From positions 1 to 26,086 of IMG/VR virus record IMGVR_UViG_3300005600_000072: DNA of 26,086 nt; one strand, given 5' to 3'. This document shows, piece after piece, positions 1-4,890 of this stretch. Within the stretch, counting starts at the first letter, position 1. Each line of letters begins with the position of its first letter. The notes beneath the pieces were generated by a model that saw only the letters and a list, made by a program, of their open reading frames with translations, did no database searches and was not told where the DNA came from. The stretch is from a virus. The position numbers and the translations under genes were made by a program.

Positions 1-409
1 GGCGGGAGAGGGCGTCGCGGATCTTCTGCAACGCTTTCTTCTCCGGGTGGAGTAGGAATGTGTCCCGCTTACCCCACTCTCGTTCACCCATCTCCAACGC
101 CTCCCTCGCCTCCGCCAACTGCTCGCGGGCTTCGGTGAGGTCGTCTTCAGTCTTGCGTAGTTCTCTGTTCAATACGCACACAACCTCGTCTAATGCACCC
201 GCAGAGTTCTCCGCCCTCTCCGCCCGCTCGGTCATCGCGGCGAGGTCGCTGCGGAGTTGGGAGATTGCACGCACGCTTCCATGACGCATCCGTTGGTAGG
301 ACTTATCCGAGGGCACGAATGCCTTGTGTTCATCGGCATCGTGGTTCAGTTCGTTGATGAGTTCGTCAATCTCCGCCTCACGCATCCGCTGTGTCTGTTC
401 ACTGGTCAT
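1..409 (-). CDS. Coiled-coil protein, C-terminus cut by window edge
   Basis: This minus-strand reading frame starts with ATG at 409 and runs off the left edge after about 136 codons without a stop. A strong ribosome site (AGGAGGAG) lies about 7 nt upstream of the ATG. The product is very rich in Glu, Arg, Ala and Leu. Residues about 45-115 show heptad-like spacing (LRSDLAAMTERAERAE, then REQLAEAREALE), so a long coiled coil is likely. I do not recognise the family. It overlaps the preceding 60-codon gene by 11 nt, which suggests translational coupling. It belongs to the accessory block downstream of the tRNAs. A scaffold-like or regulatory role is possible, but nothing in the sequence decides it. 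Confidence 0.8.
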   Translation of the reverse strand, partial: MTSEQTQRMREAEIDELINELNHDADEHKAFVPSDKSYQRMRHGSVRAISQLRSDLAAMTERAERAENSAGALDEVVCVLNRELRKTEDDLTEAREQLAEAREALEMGEREWGKRDTFLLHPEKKALQKIRDALSR

Positions 410-581
410 TCGCTTGCTCCTCCTCTAGCCAGGATAGATCCCTACTCTCTATCGGGCAGGGCCTATCCCCGTATGCTGCTTTCCACCCTTCGTCGAACTT
501 CTCTTTATCACACGGACGGCTGCGGTCCCCCTTACCGCCGGGACCAGCACGCCACTTACTACTTGTACTTTCTGTTTTCAC
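399..581 (-). CDS. Small hydrophilic phage protein, 60 aa, GTG start
   Basis: The start is GTG at 581, supported by a GGAGG ribosome site 8 nt upstream. The stop TGA lies inside the start region of the next gene (11-nt overlap). The protein is basic at the N-terminus (KTESTSSKWRAGPGGKGDR), followed by CDKEKFDEGWKAAYG. That pattern, lysine- and aspartate-rich ahead of a short aromatic helix, is seen in many small phage proteins of unknown function. No membrane segment or catalytic motif is visible. It is the first gene after tRNA-Arg and probably shares its transcript. Function unknown. Confidence 0.7.
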   Translation of the reverse strand: MKTESTSSKWRAGPGGKGDRSRPCDKEKFDEGWKAAYGDRPCPIESRDLSWLEEEQANDQ

Positions 582-607
582 TAGTGATACCTCCAGTGTT
601 TATGAAA

Positions 608-681
608 CACCCGCACTAGGAGTCGAACCTAGAACCTTCGGATTAGAAGTCCGGTGCTCTGTCCAGTTGAGCTATGCGGGC
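608..681 (-). tRNA. tRNA-Arg (anticodon UCU)
   Basis: A complete 74-nt cloverleaf on the minus strand. The acceptor is GCCCGCA paired with TGCGGGT (first pair G-U), the discriminator is G, and CCA is not encoded. The D stem is GCTC/GAGC. The anticodon loop is CTTCTAA with anticodon TCT. The T arm is CTAGG-TTCGACT-CCTAG. The anticodon stem has one C-A mismatch at pair 27-43. It would read AGA (and AGG by wobble). It lies downstream of the structured RNA region and upstream of the 60-codon gene, so it is probably cut out of a longer leftward transcript. Confidence 0.95.
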
Positions 682-836
682 AAAGCCCCTCACCGCCTAG
701 GGTGCAGACACTATGGTGGGTGCTGCCGATGAGGGGAGATCCTTGTTGTTCTTCATCTGACTGCTGGCAGACACACAAGGAGAAGCAGTTATGGGTCAGT
801 TGAGGTGTTAATGTCATTGACCCGTAGTTCAGATAA
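682..836 (-). ncRNA. Structured spacer between the two tRNAs, possible part of a large RNA
   Basis: I see no gene here. Read on the minus strand it has two long-range perfect stems. CCCCTCA (736-730) pairs with TGAGGGG (692-686), enclosing a GCAG/CTGC helix. GGGTCA (823-818) pairs with TGACCC (798-793). Together with the helices at 909-1240 and the tRNA-like element between, this suggests continuation of the same structured transcript. No covariation data are available. Confidence 0.35.
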
Positions 837-908
837 TGCTGGTGCCCGGAGTCGAACCGGGTCGTCGTTCTTTAGGGAACGAGGTCTACCACATAACCGT
901 ACACCAGC
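837..908 (-). tRNA. tRNA-like element with non-standard anticodon loop
   Basis: A 72-nt cloverleaf on the minus strand. The acceptor GCTGGTG/CACCAGC is perfect with discriminator A, and the T arm CCCGG-TTCGACT-CCGGG is perfect. The D arm GGTT/GACC has GTGGTA in its loop. Three nucleotides (TAC), not two, separate the acceptor from the D stem. The anticodon arm is odd. CGTTC pairs with GAACG and leaves a 6-nt loop CCTAAA; opening that last pair gives an 8-nt loop CCCTAAAG. A standard 7-nt loop with U33 is not possible. The anticodon is therefore ambiguous: CUA (amber-reading), AAA, or a 4-base reading. It could be a functional unusual tRNA, a decayed tRNA, or a tRNA-like domain of a larger RNA. 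Its mature 5' end would fall only about 10 nt from the next helix. Confidence 0.7.
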
Positions 909-1240
909 AATACGCATACACCCTCTGCCCACCACCGATGCCTCGGCAGTTGCTCCACAGGTACTTTACCATGCTGTGGGGTGTTGGCATTCACTTGTCA
1001 GGGAAGCGTTGTCCTCAGTGGCCAGCACCGAGGGGAATCCCCCTGTCCTCCCCGGTAAGGGAGGTGGGAGAGGTCTCTCTCCGAGACCGAAAGGGTACTC
1101 ACTTCGTTCGTCCCGGCCACCGAGCACAGCCCGATGGCAAGGGTAACACTGTCTAAGGTCTACTGTCCGCGTTAGCAGACAGCAGCGGTATTATGCCGGT
1201 GGATCTCCACCGTCTAAGGAGGAACAAGATCCTCAGTATG
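909..1240 (-). ncRNA. Candidate multi-branched structured RNA
   Basis: No plausible gene is present, but dense base pairing is visible on the minus strand. In 5'-to-3' order the helices are: a GAGGA/TCCTC hairpin (about 1209-1238); CGGTGG-AGAT-CCACCG; an 8-bp stem CTGTCTGC-TAAC-GCGGACAG with a G-U pair; then a 10-bp closing helix, 1124-1115 with 1023-1014, also with a G-U pair. That helix encloses four local hairpins: GGG/CCC with AC/GT, GGTCTC/GAGACC, CCTCCC/GGGAGG and AGGGG/CCCCT. Next is a three-way junction closed by ACACC/GGTGT (984-918) with arms CCACA/TGTGG and CTGCC/GGCAG. The two G-U pairs would be A-C mismatches on the plus strand, which favours a minus-strand RNA. Large ornate phage RNAs such as GOLLD and ROOL are known beside phage tRNAs, but I cannot assign this to a class by eye. 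Confidence 0.5.
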
Positions 1241-1243
1241 TCG

Positions 1244-1390
1244 TCACATAAGCAATGCACAGGTGATGCTCCCAGTTATGAGTATGGCTAGTAGAAACAT
1301 AGTGATTAAGTCTGGCTTCCCTGTCGTCCACCCCTGAACTCCCTTAGTCAGAGGTACTGTGTCGTTGTGCTGAGGTGGAGGGTTAGTCAT
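1244..1390 (-). CDS. Small single-pass membrane protein, 48 aa
   Basis: The start is ATG at 1390. It overlaps the stop of the upstream gene as ATGACTAA, a typical coupling arrangement; the local ribosome site is weak (TAGG). A polar, proline-containing N-terminal 28 residues is followed by one hydrophobic segment (about 31-47, MFLLAILITGSITCALL) that ends at the C-terminus. This is the shape of a tail-anchored or type II/III microprotein. It is the last gene of a five-gene operon of small proteins and lies just before the structured RNA. A role in lysis or membrane modification is possible but is inference only. Confidence 0.6.
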   Translation of the reverse strand: MTNPPPQHNDTVPLTKGVQGWTTGKPDLITMFLLAILITGSITCALLM

Positions 1391-1526
1391 CTGCCAACCT
1401 ACTGAGAACCTTCTTGCACCCATCTTCCCCAAGAGATGCATACAGAAGCGTGACAGCAAGAAGGGATATGAATAAGGCGATTGGTCCTATGAGCATCATC
1501 CGAGCAATATCAAAGAGACCCTTCAC
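1383..1526 (-). CDS. Small single-pass membrane protein, 47 aa, GTG start
   Basis: I place the start at GTG 1526 because GGAGG lies 5 nt upstream and the codon overlaps the previous stop as GTGA. An upstream in-frame ATG at 1574 has no properly spaced ribosome site and would overlap the previous gene by 52 nt. The product has a short N-terminal amphipathic stretch, one clear membrane segment (about 11-33, MLIGPIALFISLLAVTLLYA) and a basic tail with one Cys (GEDGCKKVLSRLADD). No family is recognised. Size and layout would fit a holin or small membrane regulator, without proof. Confidence 0.65.
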   Translation of the reverse strand: MKGLFDIARMMLIGPIALFISLLAVTLLYASLGEDGCKKVLSRLADD

Positions 1527-1726
1527 CCAACCCTCCGATCTTCCTGCGGTCTGTCTGCCCAGTATCCAGGACATTCCTCTATGTCCAGAGGGTCATCCTC
1601 ATCCGGGTCCATATCACACGAGAGCATGAACTCCCTCACTCTGTCCGCAGGTACAGTCACCCACTCCTGAGCAGAGAAGGAGACTATGAGGGAGAGACTG
1701 AGCCAGTGTGTTGTGCAGGTTATCAT
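1523..1726 (-). CDS. Small exported protein with signal peptide, 67 aa
   Basis: ATG at 1726 overlaps the stop of the 150-codon gene as ATGA. A run of G residues (GAGGGGGG) lies about 6 nt upstream as ribosome site. The N-terminus (MITCTTHWLSLSLIVSFSA, then QEW) looks like a signal sequence with possible cleavage after SFSA, although it lacks a basic n-region. The mature part is about 48 residues and acidic (DMDPDEDDPLDIEE), with two Cys that could form a disulfide. It is the only member of this operon likely to be secreted or periplasmic. A spanin-like role paired with the next two membrane genes is conceivable, but I see no lipobox. Function unknown. Confidence 0.6.
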   Translation of the reverse strand: MITCTTHWLSLSLIVSFSAQEWVTVPADRVREFMLSCDMDPDEDDPLDIEECPGYWADRPQEDRRVG

Positions 1727-2175
1727 GTCGCACCCCCCTCGATAAATGCGTACTTCTGTTTACGCCGGGAACGAATCTTCAATGTTCCCTGACTCGCTGC
1801 TGTCTGCCAGCGGAGGCGTTCTGTATCCCGTGCCTCCCTCCCTACCTCATCGAGCATGTGGTACAGGGTTTGGCAGAACCAGTAGCGATCCTCGTCGTTA
1901 GAGAGACACACGATCGCGGAGTACACCCAATGTCGGTGACCTGAGTGGCAGCGTCCGATGTCGAACACCTGCTCCCCACCACCATGCCTTACAAGGAGTC
2001 GAACAGATCCGTAACCACAATCAACGATACGGAAGTGGTACGCATGGGAGTCGATACCTCGTCCACACCTCCCCGGCAAGTCATATAGCAACTTGTCTGT
2101 TCCGGTTAGCGTTGGGGGTGACATTGGATAGACCTTAGGGTCTCCATTTATCGTCGGTTTTTCACAATCACACAC
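1723..2175 (-). CDS. Hypothetical Cys/His-rich protein, 150 aa, GTG start
   Basis: The start is GTG at 2175, chosen because GGAAGGG is spaced 8 nt upstream. The upstream 51-codon gene ends only 3 nt before. The protein begins with CDCEKP and is rich in Cys, His and aromatic residues spread through the chain (GRCGRG, FRIVDCGYG, DIGRCHSGHRHW, IVCLSND, YWFCQTL). It ends in a helical basic part (LDEVGREARDTERLRW, KIRSRRKQKY). The Cys and His residues do not form a clear CxxC pair set, so zinc binding is only a possibility. No family is recognised. It sits second in the operon started by the promoter at 2341-2369 and overlaps the next gene by 4 nt. Confidence 0.75.
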   Translation of the reverse strand: MCDCEKPTINGDPKVYPMSPPTLTGTDKLLYDLPGRCGRGIDSHAYHFRIVDCGYGSVRLLVRHGGGEQVFDIGRCHSGHRHWVYSAIVCLSNDEDRYWFCQTLYHMLDEVGREARDTERLRWQTAASQGTLKIRSRRKQKYAFIEGGAT

Positions 2176-2178
2176 TTG

Positions 2179-2334
2179 TTACCCTTCCATGTTTGTAGGA
2201 CTCTTGCCGTAGTCCTGGGAATCGTCTAACTGGGTGCTCCCCTCCCAGTACACATAGGAGAGAAGCTTACGGAAGACCCACACCACCCCGCTAAGGGTAA
2301 CAAGGGCCAAGAGAAAGAGAACTACACACTTCAT
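2179..2334 (-). CDS. Membrane microprotein, 51 aa, predicted leaderless mRNA
   Basis: The reading frame runs from ATG 2334 to TAA 2179. The N-terminus is a membrane segment (about 3-20, CVVLFLLALVTLSGVVWV), followed by FRKLLSYVYW and a polar acidic tail ending YGKSPTNMEG. There is no Shine-Dalgarno sequence. Instead a near-consensus promoter ends 6 nt before the ATG, so transcription should begin at or next to the start codon. It is the first gene of a five-gene operon, and the next gene begins 3 nt after its stop. The segment could be an uncleaved anchor or a signal peptide. No family is recognised. The promoter, frame and operon position together make it convincing despite its size. Confidence 0.65.
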   Translation of the reverse strand: MKCVVLFLLALVTLSGVVWVFRKLLSYVYWEGSTQLDDSQDYGKSPTNMEG

Positions 2335-2340
2335 CGGGGT

Positions 2341-2369
2341 ATTTTACCAGAATCTCTAGTGACTGTCAA
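2341..2369 (-). promoter_or_regulatory. Strong sigma-70 promoter, leaderless arrangement
   Basis: The minus strand carries TTGACA (2369-2364), a 17-nt spacer, and an extended -10 TGG-TAAAAT (2349-2341). The ATG of the 51-codon gene begins 6 nt after the -10, which is where transcription normally starts. It should drive the operon 2334 to 1244 and probably the structured RNA and tRNAs beyond. Confidence 0.85.
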
Positions 2370-2388
2370 GAGAATTACCTGTAACTTT

Positions 2389-2445
2389 TCAACATAATGC
2401 GAGAAAGGCGAAGAGGGTGAGTAGTACGCGGGTGCGGAGGGTCAT
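2389..2445 (-). CDS. 18-residue hydrophobic peptide, coupled to upstream gene
   Basis: ATG at 2445 overlaps the stop of the 77-codon gene as ATGA, with GGAGGG about 8 nt upstream. The whole peptide is MTLRTRVLLTLFAFLALC, that is, a basic start and one hydrophobic helix ending in Cys. It resembles a bare signal or anchor sequence. It ends about 20 nt before the -35 of the downstream promoter. The overlap and ribosome site favour translation, but the length is at the limit of what can be judged, and a chance frame is possible. Confidence 0.4.
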   Translation of the reverse strand: MTLRTRVLLTLFAFLALC

Positions 2446-2675
2446 GAGAACATCCCTCCTCGGTTAGGCCAGAGGTCTGGGTTAGTCTTGGTGATACCTG
2501 TAATACTCCGAGCTTCCTCAAGGAGACTCATAGGTATGTCGTACACACCATAGCTATGACGATCGTGGGACCATCGGTGTGTGCCTAGATCCTCACCATG
2601 CTTCTCCAACATCACCTGGAGCTTATTGCGGGCACGGTGGGAGGCACATCGGACGGTGGCGTGGTGTTTATCCAT
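2442..2675 (-). CDS. Hypothetical basic protein, 77 aa
   Basis: The start is ATG at 2675, supported by AAGGAAGGG about 7 nt upstream; an in-frame extension to 2717 would include this ribosome site in the coding part. The product is rich in His and Arg (DKHHATVRCASHRARNKL, HRWSHDRHSYG), with a helical middle and an Asn/Pro/Gly-rich end. It has no membrane segment and only one Cys. No family is recognised. It follows the zinc-ribbon gene at 2820-3272 after a 144-nt gap that contains a short hairpin-like repeat (2739-2752). Function unknown; a small nucleic-acid-binding protein would fit its charge. Confidence 0.7.
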   Translation of the reverse strand: MDKHHATVRCASHRARNKLQVMLEKHGEDLGTHRWSHDRHSYGVYDIPMSLLEEARSITGITKTNPDLWPNRGGMFS

Positions 2676-2819
2676 CGCGTTACCCTTCCTTGTGGGAGGC
2701 GAGGAACGAGGCCCCACCCCTTAGTGTTTCCTCTAGACACTCTTACCGTAGTACCTAGTAACTATCCGCAGAGTCGCGGGAATACCCATACCCCGGAGGT
2801 ATCCGAGGGAGGGTGTGGT

Positions 2820-3272
2820 TTATTGCTGAGGGAGGCGGGCGAGGATTGAATCGAGAACATCATACTTCATCTGTTCTACATACCCATCAGAGCATTCCCC
2901 ATCTCTCCAGTCTGCAATAACTCTTTGGGCTGTCCGCAACGCATCCAACGCCTGACCCAACAAATCATCTTCAGCACACTGGATAGCGTTGGGGCCGCAG
3001 TGCTTGGCGTAGGAGTTTACGGCGGAGGTGATGAGGTGGGCGTTGTTCTCTGTCTGCTCACACCCTACATCAACATCGTCTACACATCCAATGACAGCAG
3101 CGTAGTTTCCCCCGATTGGGTCGCTAATGATCTGGGTCTCTTGGCTGTCGATACCTGATTGACATAAACCCCACGGAGTAGGTGTGTACGGTGTTGGTGT
3201 GTTCTGTGTGTCGCAGTGGAAACACTCCCCAGACTTACCGAGAGTACATTTCGGACATTCGTTGTTGTTCAT
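2820..3272 (-). CDS. Hypothetical protein with N-terminal CxxC pairs, 150 aa
   Basis: ATG at 3272 has AGGAAGGG about 7 nt upstream. The first 20 residues contain CPKC and CFHC, a likely zinc ribbon. The middle part runs TPTPWGLCQSG, then ISDPIGGNYAAVIG, then NNAHLITSAVNSYAKHC, then a helix (LGQALDALRTAQRVIADW). This resembles a widespread phage protein type in which a TPGPW-like motif is followed by ARLIAAAPELL and a helical end. Its function is not known in other phages either. The zinc ribbon at the front is an addition here. It is the second gene downstream of the promoter at 3943-3970. Confidence 0.75.
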   Translation of the reverse strand: MNNNECPKCTLGKSGECFHCDTQNTPTPYTPTPWGLCQSGIDSQETQIISDPIGGNYAAVIGCVDDVDVGCEQTENNAHLITSAVNSYAKHCGPNAIQCAEDDLLGQALDALRTAQRVIADWRDGECSDGYVEQMKYDVLDSILARLPQQ

Positions 3273-3391
3273 CTGTTACCCTTCCTAAGTGTTTCTACAG
3301 TTACCTCTGTAGTGTGTCCCGCAGACATTCCGGGGACAATCTGAAACTCAGCACTCCCCGGTAGAGGAATGCGGAGGGGTGTCGTATTTCC

Positions 3392-3892
3392 TCATGCTGG
3401 GTAGCGTTCTTGCATTCTGGGTGAGTGATCCCAGCGGAGGAATGCTTGCGAAGCGGACACAGGCATAGACTTACGAAGTGTCTCCATCTCACCAGCTAGT
3501 TTCGTTATTGTCTGCCTCAGAGTAATGAGACGGTCATATTCGTAAGTGTCCGCCTCATCCAAAGCGTGAATATGGTTTTCCGCTTGCTGAATGGCAGCAT
3601 CAATCCCCTCAGTACCGATCCTCAACACACGGCCCCCAGGGACACGCACGCGATACTCTGGTCTGTCCGCCGAGTAATGACCTATCAATGGCACATTCGC
3701 CTCGTCCCATTCCAGAATGGCATCAAGCGAGTCCTGAACAGACTTCTGAAGCCTTACTGTGGTTTCAGTCTTTCCCTTGTATGGGAGGATTTCAGAACGA
3801 AATCTATTCAGGAGTGTTCTGCGCTTTGTCCAATACTTTAATTCGTCAGCAAGCATGGCATTAATGGGGGATTGTGTCTGTGTACCTATCAT
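3392..3892 (-). CDS. Hypothetical helical protein, 166 aa
   Basis: ATG at 3892 follows AAAGGG with about 6 nt spacing. The sequence is mostly charged and helical: residues about 12-62 (LADELKYWTKRRTLLNRF, then VRLQKSVQDSLDAILEWDEA) and about 95-142 (GIDAAIQQAENHIHAL, then RLITLRQTITKLAGEMETL). A short beta-like section with GGRVLRIGTEG lies between. There is no membrane segment or Cys. A coiled-coil or helical-bundle protein is likely. No family is recognised. It is first in the transcription unit from the promoter at 3943-3970, with a leader of about 44 nt that holds a GGTGT/ACACC hairpin. Confidence 0.8.
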   Translation of the reverse strand: MIGTQTQSPINAMLADELKYWTKRRTLLNRFRSEILPYKGKTETTVRLQKSVQDSLDAILEWDEANVPLIGHYSADRPEYRVRVPGGRVLRIGTEGIDAAIQQAENHIHALDEADTYEYDRLITLRQTITKLAGEMETLRKSMPVSASQAFLRWDHSPRMQERYPA

Positions 3893-3942
3893 CGTTTACC
3901 CTTTCGTGTTGCAGGTGTTTGCCGACACCCTTGAGATACATA

Positions 3943-3970
3943 AGTATATCATATATCGGCTCGATGTCAA
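3943..3970 (-). promoter_or_regulatory. Sigma-70 promoter for the 3892-2389 gene group
   Basis: The minus strand carries TTGACA (3970-3965), a 16-nt spacer and TATACT (3948-3943) with an upstream TGA, giving an extended -10. The expected start is near 3936, about 44 nt before the ATG at 3892. The leader contains GGTGT-CGGCAA-ACACC. Confidence 0.75.
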
Positions 3971-4145
3971 CAACTTCAACTAGAAAATGACGGAAATAGT
4001 GAAAGTATTTTGAAAAGGGGATGGGACTTCGGAGGGTGGCGTGGAGGTGGACAATAGATGAAGTTTCAGTATCTATTGAAAATGAAAAGACTCAGGCGAC
4101 CACCACCCACACCCACCTATACCCAACCACTCAGTTAGAAACATA
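3971..4145. other. Intergenic stretch, strand-skewed in its left part
   Basis: No gene is supported here. The left part is AT-rich and carries the upstream region of the promoter at 3943-3970. From about 4095 onward the plus strand is almost pure A and C (ACC/CAC runs), a composition that continues into the next small gene. A plus-strand frame from 4021 exists but has no usable ribosome spacing and is low complexity. Confidence 0.5.
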
Positions 4146-4310
4146 TCATCGCCCCACACCACCACAGGCCCCACCACAGAGACACCACACCCCCCACCCC
4201 TCTGCAGACAGCTCCACAGAGGGTGCCACAGAGGCTTCCGAGGAGGGGGTACCGGGGGGACGAGGGGGAGGGGAGTTCAGATATATCCCACCGCGAATTT
4301 CTGGGGTCAT
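4146..4310 (-). CDS. Possible small Pro/Gly/Ser-rich protein, 54 aa
   Basis: ATG at 4310 has a strong ribosome site (GGAGGGG) about 7 nt upstream; a longer frame from 4370 lacks one. The product is low complexity: RGGIYLNSPPPRPPGTP, a Ser/Glu/Ala stretch, then a Gly/Cys-rich end (WCLCGGACGG). The underlying DNA is strongly skewed (C/A on plus, G/T on minus) and contains the CAGAGACACCACA repeat. The frame could therefore be a by-product of repeat DNA. It lies directly downstream of the zinc-ribbon gene on the same strand. Low certainty. Confidence 0.35.
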   Translation of the reverse strand: MTPEIRGGIYLNSPPPRPPGTPSSEASVAPSVELSAEGWGVWCLCGGACGGVGR

Positions 4311-4777
4311 TTTCACACCCCTCCGCTGTGGGGTCCTTAGAGCCTCTGAAGACCTCAGACGACTCTCCATACCTTTTCGTTCTTCAAACGCCTCCTAGGT
4401 ACCGCCAAATGGCTCACAGAGGACGCTACACATCTGTACGCTCTGGGTTTATTCTCTTCTTCGAGCATCTGGTGCAGACACCACCACGGCTGCTCTTCGG
4501 AATCTCCACAGAGACACCACAGTCTGTACACGGTACTTCTGTCCACGGGACGCCACGGTAGTCCCACGCACATCGCTCAGAACAGAATGTGTGATTGTTG
4601 TGGTATTGGGTGAACTCCTCCCCACACTGCCGACAGTCGCAAGTCAATCCCTGGACATGGTGATGCTTGCGTGGGTTCGGCACGACACCCTGCTTATTCG
4701 TGATCTTCTTGGTAAACGCCATACTTCTCCTTCCCATTGTTACTAGGCGTATTCCCCCCTACCGCAGAGACACCACA
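4174..4777. repeat. Three dispersed copies of CAGAGACACCACA
   Basis: The plus strand carries CCACAGAGACACCACA at 4174-4189 and 4506-4521, and CCGCAGAGACACCACA at 4762-4777. They fall in different reading frames (one inside the zinc-ribbon gene, one in the small 4146-4310 frame, one upstream of the zinc-ribbon start), so the similarity is at DNA level and not a shared peptide. Role unknown. Confidence 0.6.
4426..4722 (-). CDS. Double zinc-ribbon protein, 98 aa
   Basis: ATG at 4722 follows AAGGAG at close spacing; the upstream in-frame ATG at 4737 lies ahead of that ribosome site. Two Cys clusters are clear: CDCRQCGEEF...FCSERC (about residues 28-50) and CTDCG...CTRC (about 64-86), each a CxxC...CxxC ribbon. 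The N-terminus is basic (KKITNKQGVVPNPRKHHH) and the C-terminus is too (SKKRINPERTDV). Such paired ribbons occur in small phage DNA- or RNA-binding proteins and next to HNH nucleases, but no nuclease motif is present. It is divergent from the HTH regulator across a repeat-rich region and ends in TAG. It may be a transcription factor controlled from that region; that is inference. Confidence 0.8.
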   Translation of the reverse strand: MAFTKKITNKQGVVPNPRKHHHVQGLTCDCRQCGEEFTQYHNNHTFCSERCAWDYRGVPWTEVPCTDCGVSVEIPKSSRGGVCTRCSKKRINPERTDV

Positions 4778-4837
4778 CTCCTCCGCCGTAGGCGGGGATG
4801 TCTGTGGGCGTACTGCGAGATAGACGAGGACAGAGAG

Positions 4838-4846
4838 ATTTTACCA
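4838..4846 (-). promoter_or_regulatory. Extended -10 promoter for the zinc-ribbon gene
   Basis: The minus strand has TGG-TAAAAT, identical to the -10 at 2341-2349, but no good -35 at 17 nt. Transcription would start near 4831, about 110 nt before ATG 4722. The element sits inside the inverted repeat at 4839-4856, so a bound repressor would block it. Confidence 0.5.
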
Positions 4847-4856
4847 TACAGTAAAA
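4839..4856. promoter_or_regulatory. Inverted repeat, candidate operator
   Basis: TTTTAC-CATACA-GTAAAA is a perfect 6-6-6 inverted repeat overlapping the extended -10. A related element, TTTAC-A-GTAAA, lies at 5145-5155, about 20 bp upstream of the HTH -35. Both are followed by AAATC or AGAT, suggesting one protein recognises both. The HTH protein is the obvious candidate by position only. Confidence 0.45.
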
Positions 4857-4890
4857 ATCTCCCCTCATTAGGGGTATACTGTAGTGGTCC

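Noticed and set aside
629-817. Minus-strand frame of 62 codons
   Set aside because: It runs across the tRNA-Arg and two RNA stems and has no ribosome site.
2733-2789. 18-codon frame ending YYGKSV
   Set aside because: No good ribosome site; noted only because it contains the repeated 14-mer.
3269-3328. 19-codon frame MSAGHTTEVTVETLRKGNR ending in an ATGA overlap with the 3272 gene
   Set aside because: The overlap is suggestive but the start has no spaced ribosome site, and most of it is the hairpin CTACAG-AGGTAA-CTGTAG; left out as unsupported.
4021-4398. Plus-strand frame of 125 codons
   Set aside because: Low-complexity translation of C/A-rich DNA; the purine run abuts the ATG and no promoter faces it at a proper distance.
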